Assembly: GCA_947456315.1 (NCBI GenBank)
Contig: CANGRU010000003.1
Coordinates: forward strand, 1-19,580
DNA length: 19,580 nucleotides
Reading direction: 5' to 3'
From: Beijerinckiaceae bacterium
GTDB lineage: Bacteria > Pseudomonadota > Alphaproteobacteria > Rhizobiales > Beijerinckiaceae
The notes beneath the pieces are model-generated. The model had not been told where the DNA came from. It worked only from the letters and a program-made list of their open reading frames with translations, and did not search any database. This document shows, piece by piece, positions 14,728-19,580 of this stretch. Within the stretch, counting starts at the first letter, position 1; the number at the start of each line of letters is the position of its first letter. Both the position numbers and the translations under genes were made by a program.

Positions 14728-15198
14728 TCAGACGTGATCCCACATATCGAACACGGCAGCCTGCCCGAGCCGCAGGCCGTCTTCGTTTGTGACGCTCCAT
14801 AAAATCACATTGGAAATACGAAATCTCTTGCCGCTTGCGCTGATGCGAATGCCCGCATAATCATCGATGAAACCTTTGCGTGCTGCCAGTTCCATCAGGC
14901 GTTGGCGCTCCTCGCGCAGCATTGGTTCGGCTGTCAGGCGTGATGGCATGCGTGTGAACTCCGCAAAGTCCATCTCCCACAAATCAAGCGCAATCTGATT
15001 GCCGTAATTGAGAACGGGATCAGCCTCGGTGCCGTGTGAGAGCAAGGCAAAGGGCGCTTTGAACAAACTCTCTGCATCTTGCGCTGCATCACCAGTTGCC
15101 GAAATGAGATCACGCCCGACAAGGCGTTTGAAAGACTGGATCATCATTTGTGACTGCGCCTGTATGTCCGGGCGCAGCCAAATCTCTGGGCTTGGCAT
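14728..15198 (-). CDS. MEKHLA domain protein
   Basis: The 156-residue protein matches the MEKHLA domain along its length. It shows LNYGNQIALDLWEMDFAEFTRMPSR (about 63-87), TAEPMLREERQRLM (89-102), a GFIDDYAGIRIS block (109-120) and a C-terminal strand region with GQAAVFDMWDHV. The domain is PAS-like, is found at the end of plant HD-ZIP III factors and occurs as single-domain proteins in bacteria; its bacterial role is unproven. No signal peptide is present, so it should be cytoplasmic. Its ATG overlaps the TGA of the upstream molybdenum hydroxylase gene by one base (TGATG), implying translational coupling. It might sense or help assembly of the exported enzyme, which is inference. Confidence 0.85.
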   Translation of the reverse strand: MPSPEIWLRPDIQAQSQMMIQSFKRLVGRDLISATGDAAQDAESLFKAPFALLSHGTEADPVLNYGNQIALDLWEMDFAEFTRMPSRLTAEPMLREERQRLMELAARKGFIDDYAGIRISASGKRFRISNVILWSVTNEDGLRLGQAAVFDMWDHV

Positions 15199-17453
15199 CA
15201 GGCCATACCCGCCTTGATGCGCTCAGGTGTCAGCGGCGCACGGCGCAGACGCAAACCGGTTGCATCATAAATTGCATTGGCCAATGCGGCAGCAGTCGGG
15301 CGCGACGAGGCTTCACCCGCACCCGTGGGGGCAACGTCCGGCCGATCAATCAGGATGACATCGATTTCCAGCGGGCGATCTGTGATGTCGGCAATATGAT
15401 AGCCGTTCCAGTCGACGCTGGTGACATTCTTGTTGTCAAAGGTGACTTCTTCAAACAAAGCACGGCTGGTCGATTGAATGATATTGGCTTCGACCACTTT
15501 GCGGATCATGTCGGGGTTCACAATCTGCCCGCAATCGTGCGCAACAGTGATTTTGCGCACACGCACACGTCCGGTTTTTCTATTCACCTCGATATCGGCA
15601 ACAGTTGCCACGCGCGTGCCCGCCCGCATGGCGTAGGACACGCCTTGGCCGAGGAACAGATCGCCTTGCGTCTGTTTGCGCGCAGCTGTGCGCGTCTGCC
15701 AGCCGGCTTTTTCGGTTGCGGCTTTGATCACCGCCACATCGCGTGCGTCTTTGACATATTGCAGACGGAATTCGACAGGGTCTTGGCCAAGCGCCAAAGC
15801 GACTTCATCCATGAAAGATTCAACCGCGAAATGCACCTGTGGCCCACCCGGATCGCGCATATGCGCGGTGCGCAAGGGGGAGGCGCGGTCCAGAAGCGGA
15901 GGAATAATGCTGGAGACTTTCTGGAAGGCTTCGAAATTGTAATTTTCTTCTGGCGGACCAAAGATCAGAACCGGTTTCAGCGGCAGGCCGAGCAACTGGC
16001 CAGCCAGCGTGTGTGAAGGGTCGCCTTCATTGTTGAGGCAATCACGCTTGGAGAAGACTTTCGAGTCAAACTGCCAGCCGATGACGCGGTTGTTGGCATC
16101 TACAGCGACCCTCGATGTATGCACGCTGGCGGGTGCTTTGGGATCCCAGCCATGGCCTTCATGGCGCATGCTTTGCACCCGCACAGGCTTGCCGACCGCT
16201 TTCGACAAAACAGCGGCATCCATGACGACATCGCCGGAATCATTGCGCCCGTAAGAGCCCGGACCGATCATGGAATAGCAAATGACTTTTTCCGGATCGA
16301 GACCCAGCAGCATGGCCACGCCGTCGCGCGCGTAATGGGGCTTTTGTGTTGCCGACCACATGCGCACGCCATCTGGCTTCACATCCACAAGTCCGCAAGC
16401 TGGTCCCATGGGGGCATGCGACTGGAAGGGCCATTCATATTGCGCTTCAATCACGCGCGCGGCTTTTGCGAATGTCGCTTCGACATCGCCCTTCTCTTTG
16501 TCGACATCACGCTTGATCACTTTGGATTTGCGTATGTGGTCATGCAATGTGTCATGTGTCGGAAAAGCGGGTGCCACCTCCGACCATGTGACTTTGAGCT
16601 GGCGCGCTGCTTTGATGGCATCCCATTCACGCGGCGCCACAAGGCCCAGAAAGCCCTTGTCATGGACGATTGTCACGCCCGGAATATCTTTGATGGAGGA
16701 TTCATCAAAGGACACAGGCACAGCGCCGGCCACGGGTGGGCGAATGACGCGCCCATGCACCATGCCTTCGACTTTTTTGTCGACGAGATATTCTGTGCTG
16801 CCCAGAATCTTGCCCTCGACATCGCGGCGCTTGATGCCGCTCTTGCCGACGATGCGATAATCCTTGGGTGATTTGGGTTGTGCGCGACCTTTGATCGACA
16901 GATCGCTGCCGATGATTTTATTCCATTCCAGCGTTTCGCTGAAATGGCGTCCGCCGATCAGCTCGCCATAGCTGACAGATTTGGTTGCATCGGTCTTGGC
17001 GATGACGCGCCCGTCTTCTGTTCGCAGGTCAGGTGCCGCAATGCCGAGCTTTGCGGAAGCCATGTCCACCAGCACCATGCGTGCTTCGGCCGCCGCGGCC
17101 CGCATGGCCACACCACCTTTCCAGATGCCGGTCGAACCTGAAGCGCCGCCCATATTGATGGTGACATGCGTATCGCCCTGCACAATGGCGACGCGCTCGA
17201 GTGGCAGATCGAGCTCTTCTGCAATCATCTGCGCCCAGCCGACATCCGTGCCTTGGCCCATGTCGATCTTGCCGATCCAGCCGGTCGCATGGCCGTCTTT
17301 GTCGATGCTGATGTAGGTCGCCAGATTGTCCGGCTTCATCGGCAGACGGGAATTGATGGGCGCTGCCTTGGCCTCGATGCCCGGCAGGGCAATGGCAATG
17401 GTGAAGGCCCCTGAGCTTGCCAGAAATGCGCGGCGGCTGGTTGCGAGCGTCAT
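15198..17453 (-). CDS. Tat-exported molybdopterin-binding subunit, xanthine dehydrogenase family (IorB-like)
   Basis: The 751-residue protein begins with a twin-arginine signal (SRRAFLASSG, residues 6-15). It then shows the large-subunit pattern of isoquinoline 1-oxidoreductase-type enzymes: GKIDMGQGTDVGWAQMIAEE (61-80), GPGSYGRNDSGD (397-408), HDCGQIVNPD (639-648) and the catalytic-glutamate motif GAGE (711-714). Such enzymes hydroxylate N-heterocycles or oxidise aldehydes at a Mo-cytosine dinucleotide cofactor. The usual [2Fe-2S] small subunit gene is not next to it in this window. A periplasmic cytochrome c gene is divergent, 193 bases away. Start ATG 17453 has GGGAGG five bases upstream; the frame stays open upstream for 93 codons of non-coding character. 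The stop overlaps the MEKHLA start. The substrate is unknown. Confidence 0.9.
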   Translation of the reverse strand: MTLATSRRAFLASSGAFTIAIALPGIEAKAAPINSRLPMKPDNLATYISIDKDGHATGWIGKIDMGQGTDVGWAQMIAEELDLPLERVAIVQGDTHVTINMGGASGSTGIWKGGVAMRAAAAEARMVLVDMASAKLGIAAPDLRTEDGRVIAKTDATKSVSYGELIGGRHFSETLEWNKIIGSDLSIKGRAQPKSPKDYRIVGKSGIKRRDVEGKILGSTEYLVDKKVEGMVHGRVIRPPVAGAVPVSFDESSIKDIPGVTIVHDKGFLGLVAPREWDAIKAARQLKVTWSEVAPAFPTHDTLHDHIRKSKVIKRDVDKEKGDVEATFAKAARVIEAQYEWPFQSHAPMGPACGLVDVKPDGVRMWSATQKPHYARDGVAMLLGLDPEKVICYSMIGPGSYGRNDSGDVVMDAAVLSKAVGKPVRVQSMRHEGHGWDPKAPASVHTSRVAVDANNRVIGWQFDSKVFSKRDCLNNEGDPSHTLAGQLLGLPLKPVLIFGPPEENYNFEAFQKVSSIIPPLLDRASPLRTAHMRDPGGPQVHFAVESFMDEVALALGQDPVEFRLQYVKDARDVAVIKAATEKAGWQTRTAARKQTQGDLFLGQGVSYAMRAGTRVATVADIEVNRKTGRVRVRKITVAHDCGQIVNPDMIRKVVEANIIQSTSRALFEEVTFDNKNVTSVDWNGYHIADITDRPLEIDVILIDRPDVAPTGAGEASSRPTAAALANAIYDATGLRLRRAPLTPERIKAGMA

Positions 17454-17601
17454 GTGGTCCTCCCGATTATTTTTACTTTGAATCTGAGTGAGCCATGAAT
17501 CGCGTGTCTGCGCAATTTGTATGAGACAAAGAGATTTCGTTGAGGGCCCCCTTTTCAGGGCAACCCCCTTGGGCATAGGCTGTCTGCAACAGATAAAAAT
17601 C

Positions 17602-17613
17602 TGGCCATGGCCA
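17602..17613. promoter_or_regulatory. 12-bp palindrome upstream of cytochrome c gene
   Basis: TGGCCATGGCCA is a perfect palindrome in the 193-base gap between the divergent Mo hydroxylase and cytochrome c genes, 33 bases before the cytochrome start. It could be an operator near the transcription start; no core promoter could be assigned with confidence. Confidence 0.35.
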
Positions 17614-17646
17614 AAAACGGGCCGGGCAAACTCTGGGGAGGATCGG

Positions 17647-18036
17647 ATGAGCCGACACGCGGGCGTTTTCCTGTTTGCGAGCTTTTTCGCAACTGCAGCA
17701 TTTGCGCAATCAGCAGGCGGACCTGCCGCCAAGCCGGATCTCGCTCAGGGGCGCGATCTTTACGAGCAGTCCTGCGGCGTTTGCCACACCAAGCCGCTCA
17801 TCACCTCTGGCCGCTTTGGTCCGGCCTTGTCCAAGCAAAATCTGGGTGGACAGGCGGATGTCATGGCAGAGGTGATTGCCAATGGCATCCCGCAGCGCAT
17901 GCCAGGCTTCAAACATCATCTCGATGCGGGCCAAATCCGCGCCATCGTTGCCTATGTGCAGACGCTCGATCCTCCGCCAGCCGAGGCGGCTAAACCCACT
18001 GCGCGCACGACCGGCGAACGCCGCGACGATAATTGA
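17647..18036 (+). CDS. Small periplasmic c-type cytochrome
   Basis: The 129-residue protein has a Sec signal peptide (FLFASFFATAAFA-Q, cleavage about 20). One class I heme site CGVCH (43-47) follows GRDLYEQSC, and a likely axial methionine is Met85 in IPQRMPGF. The helix AGQIRAIVAYVQTL (94-107) is the usual final helix of the fold. It would carry electrons in the periplasm. The ATG at 17647 has GGGGAGG five bases upstream, and a longer in-frame start at 17488 would bury the signal peptide. The heme/Vgb protein starts 12 bases after its stop, so both are co-transcribed. It is divergent from the Mo hydroxylase and is the natural candidate for its electron acceptor, by context only. Confidence 0.9.
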   Translation: MSRHAGVFLFASFFATAAFAQSAGGPAAKPDLAQGRDLYEQSCGVCHTKPLITSGRFGPALSKQNLGGQADVMAEVIANGIPQRMPGFKHHLDAGQIRAIVAYVQTLDPPPAEAAKPTARTTGERRDDN

Positions 18037-18048
18037 GGGAGGCTATCC

Positions 18049-19580
18049 ATGACATATTACGCAAACGTCAGTTCACTCGCCCTCATCGCAGCTCTGGCCT
18101 CGGGCGCCGCGCAAGCCGATGTGCTTTTGTCGGGCACCATCAAAACCAAGGATGGCGCCACCATGGCTGGCGTTACCGTCTCCGCCAAAAAGGACGGATC
18201 GCCGATCACCACCACCGTCTTTACCGACCAGACGGGGCGCTATTATTTCCCTGACCTGCCGGAGGGAAAATATAACGTCTGGGCGCAGGCCATTGCTTAC
18301 GACACGGCAAAAAGCGAAGTCGCGCTCACTGCGGCCAAGGCACAGGATTTCACGCTGCAAAGCTTTGCTGATTTCGTGAAGCAATTGCCGGGTGACGAAT
18401 TTCTCGCAGCTCTGCCGGAGGCCACAGCCGATGACGCGCGGATGAAGACATTCATTCGCAAAACCTGCACAGGCTGCCACACAGCCGCCTATCCGCTGCA
18501 ACACAAGTTTGATGAAGCAGGCTGGAATTCCATTCTCGAAGCCATGAAGCGGTTCAATGTGCTGGGTGTGCACCGTGGTGATCATGAGCCGCCCAATGCC
18601 AGCATCGAAGCCCATCAGGCCGAACTTGCACGCTATCTCGCCCGCGCCCGTGGGCCGGGTGAAACGTCGATGAATTTCAATCTGCGCACACGCCCGACAG
18701 GTGAGGCAGCGCGCGCCGTGTTTCGCGAATATGATGTGCCGCTTGATCCGGATTTGAAACTGCCGGGCACCTATTACACCCATGATGGCAGCGATTGGTC
18801 GAAGGGCACGCCGTCAGGCATGTTCGGTGGCTATGGCGTGCATGATGCGGAAGCCGATCTTGACGGCAATATCTGGTTCACCCATTCATGGCCAAGCCGC
18901 ACCATCACCGTTGGCCGCATTGACGCCAAGACGGGCGCGTTCAAGGCGATCAAAGTGGAAGAGCCCAACGGCTTTGCCTCACAGACCCACGGCATTGTGC
19001 GTGACCAGAAAGGTTTCCTCTGGTTCAACACGCGTCCTGGCACTTCGCCGGGCGGCAATCCGACAGGCCTCGCCAAACTCGATCCCAAAACGGAAGCCGT
19101 CAAAGTCTATGTGCCGCCCAAGCCGATGTCCGGCACAGCCGGCACGCTGGATGTTGATCCGAAGGGGTTCATCTGGGTGACCACACCTGACGGTGTGTTG
19201 CGTTTTGATCCCGAGAAAGAAGCCTTCCTCGAGTTCAAATCACTCAATTACAAGAGCGATAAAGGTGTCGGCACCGTCTATGGCACAGCAGCAGATGCGG
19301 CTGGCAATGGCTGGTGGCTCGATATGAAATTCGACAAAGTCTTGCGTGGTGATCCCGTCAATGGCCAGACGGGCGAAATCCAGTTGCCGCCTGTGCAAGC
19401 GGAACTTGATCGTCTCAATGCGGATGAAAAAGCGCTTTATGCCAAATATGTCGTGCCGGATTTCAACACGCCCTATCCGTGGGCGCAGGGTGCACGCCGC
19501 ATGGGGGGCGACAAAAATCCGGATGGTGAATTTGTCTATGTCGGCAATTCATTCGGCGGCAATCTGGCGCGCATCAATAT
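18049..19580 (+). CDS. Carboxypeptidase-regulatory-like / CxxCH / Vgb-propeller periplasmic protein, 3' end outside window
   Basis: At least 510 residues are visible, with no stop before the right edge. A Sec signal peptide (1-23, ASGAAQA-D) is followed by a carboxypeptidase regulatory-like beta-sandwich (24-104: GTIKTKDGATMAGVTVSAKK, FTDQTGRYYFPDLPEGKYNVWAQ). A helical segment then carries CTGCH (140-144), a potential covalent heme site. From about 250 on, repeats of the type DLDGNIWFTH...GRIDAKTG (272-297), DQKGFLWFNT and DPKGFIWVTT match virginiamycin B lyase-like propeller blades. Vgb itself linearises a cyclic peptide, but these fusions are not known to do so. GAGGGAGG ends about seven bases before ATG 18049. 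It is in operon with the cytochrome c gene. It likely binds or oxidises a substrate in the periplasm; the function is unproven. Confidence 0.82.
   Translation, partial: MTYYANVSSLALIAALASGAAQADVLLSGTIKTKDGATMAGVTVSAKKDGSPITTTVFTDQTGRYYFPDLPEGKYNVWAQAIAYDTAKSEVALTAAKAQDFTLQSFADFVKQLPGDEFLAALPEATADDARMKTFIRKTCTGCHTAAYPLQHKFDEAGWNSILEAMKRFNVLGVHRGDHEPPNASIEAHQAELARYLARARGPGETSMNFNLRTRPTGEAARAVFREYDVPLDPDLKLPGTYYTHDGSDWSKGTPSGMFGGYGVHDAEADLDGNIWFTHSWPSRTITVGRIDAKTGAFKAIKVEEPNGFASQTHGIVRDQKGFLWFNTRPGTSPGGNPTGLAKLDPKTEAVKVYVPPKPMSGTAGTLDVDPKGFIWVTTPDGVLRFDPEKEAFLEFKSLNYKSDKGVGTVYGTAADAAGNGWWLDMKFDKVLRGDPVNGQTGEIQLPPVQAELDRLNADEKALYAKYVVPDFNTPYPWAQGARRMGGDKNPDGEFVYVGNSFGGNLARIN

Noticed and set aside
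14717..14731. CTGACG-TTG-CGTCAG stem overlapping the MEKHLA stop codon
   Set aside because: The stem has only six base pairs with a three-base loop. On the gene's strand it is followed by an A run rather than a T run, so it is not a terminator; it may be chance.
15150..16016. Long plus-strand frame of 288 codons within the Mo hydroxylase region
   Set aside because: It is antisense to a gene with clear family motifs. The translation is His/Cys/Arg-rich shadow sequence with no ribosome binding site.

Overview
The window reads as chromosomal DNA of an alphaproteobacterium, most likely of the Hyphomicrobiales. The pointers are an Omp25/Omp31-type outer membrane beta-barrel protein, a DUF1003 membrane protein, a MEKHLA-domain protein, orphan TctC/Bug-type solute receptors, a twin-arginine molybdenum hydroxylase and a Vgb-type periplasmic protein. 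No genus is claimed. No rRNA, tRNA, CRISPR array, insertion sequence or prophage gene was seen.

Left part (1-6417). This part is lower in GC, and lowest around the TetR gene. It holds the 5' part of a DXD-type sugar glycosyltransferase running off the left edge (minus), a small lipoprotein, a TetR-family regulator and an outer membrane beta-barrel protein. A 14-bp perfect palindrome lies between the last two. A minus-strand pair follows: a two-TM protein with clustered cysteines and a Ycf46-like AAA+ ATPase. Divergent from this pair are a DUF1003 protein and a small secreted four-cysteine protein.

Middle part (6418-12814). GC is higher and packing tighter. It contains a small helical protein, a membrane-anchored FMN/[3Fe-4S] glutamate-synthase-like protein, and two divergent Bug/TctC substrate-binding proteins around a centrally placed 12-bp palindrome. 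An atypical crotonase-fold protein is in operon with the second receptor. An MFS exporter is convergent with it and preceded by a possible 27-codon upstream ORF. Two convergent gene pairs have directly abutting stop codons, each forming TGATCA.

Right part (12877-19580). It contains a serralysin-like M10 metalloprotease with one canonical RTX repeat and no secretion genes beside it. Next is a MEKHLA protein whose start overlaps the stop of a Tat-exported xanthine-dehydrogenase-family molybdopterin subunit. Divergent from that are a small periplasmic cytochrome c and a protein joining a carboxypeptidase-regulatory-like domain, a CxxCH heme motif and a Vgb-like propeller, open at the right edge. 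The predicted export of all three redox-linked products suggests a periplasmic oxidation module in which a Mo hydroxylase without a visible [2Fe-2S] partner passes electrons to c-type hemes. This inference is the best candidate in the window for an uncharacterised system; the substrate cannot be read from sequence.
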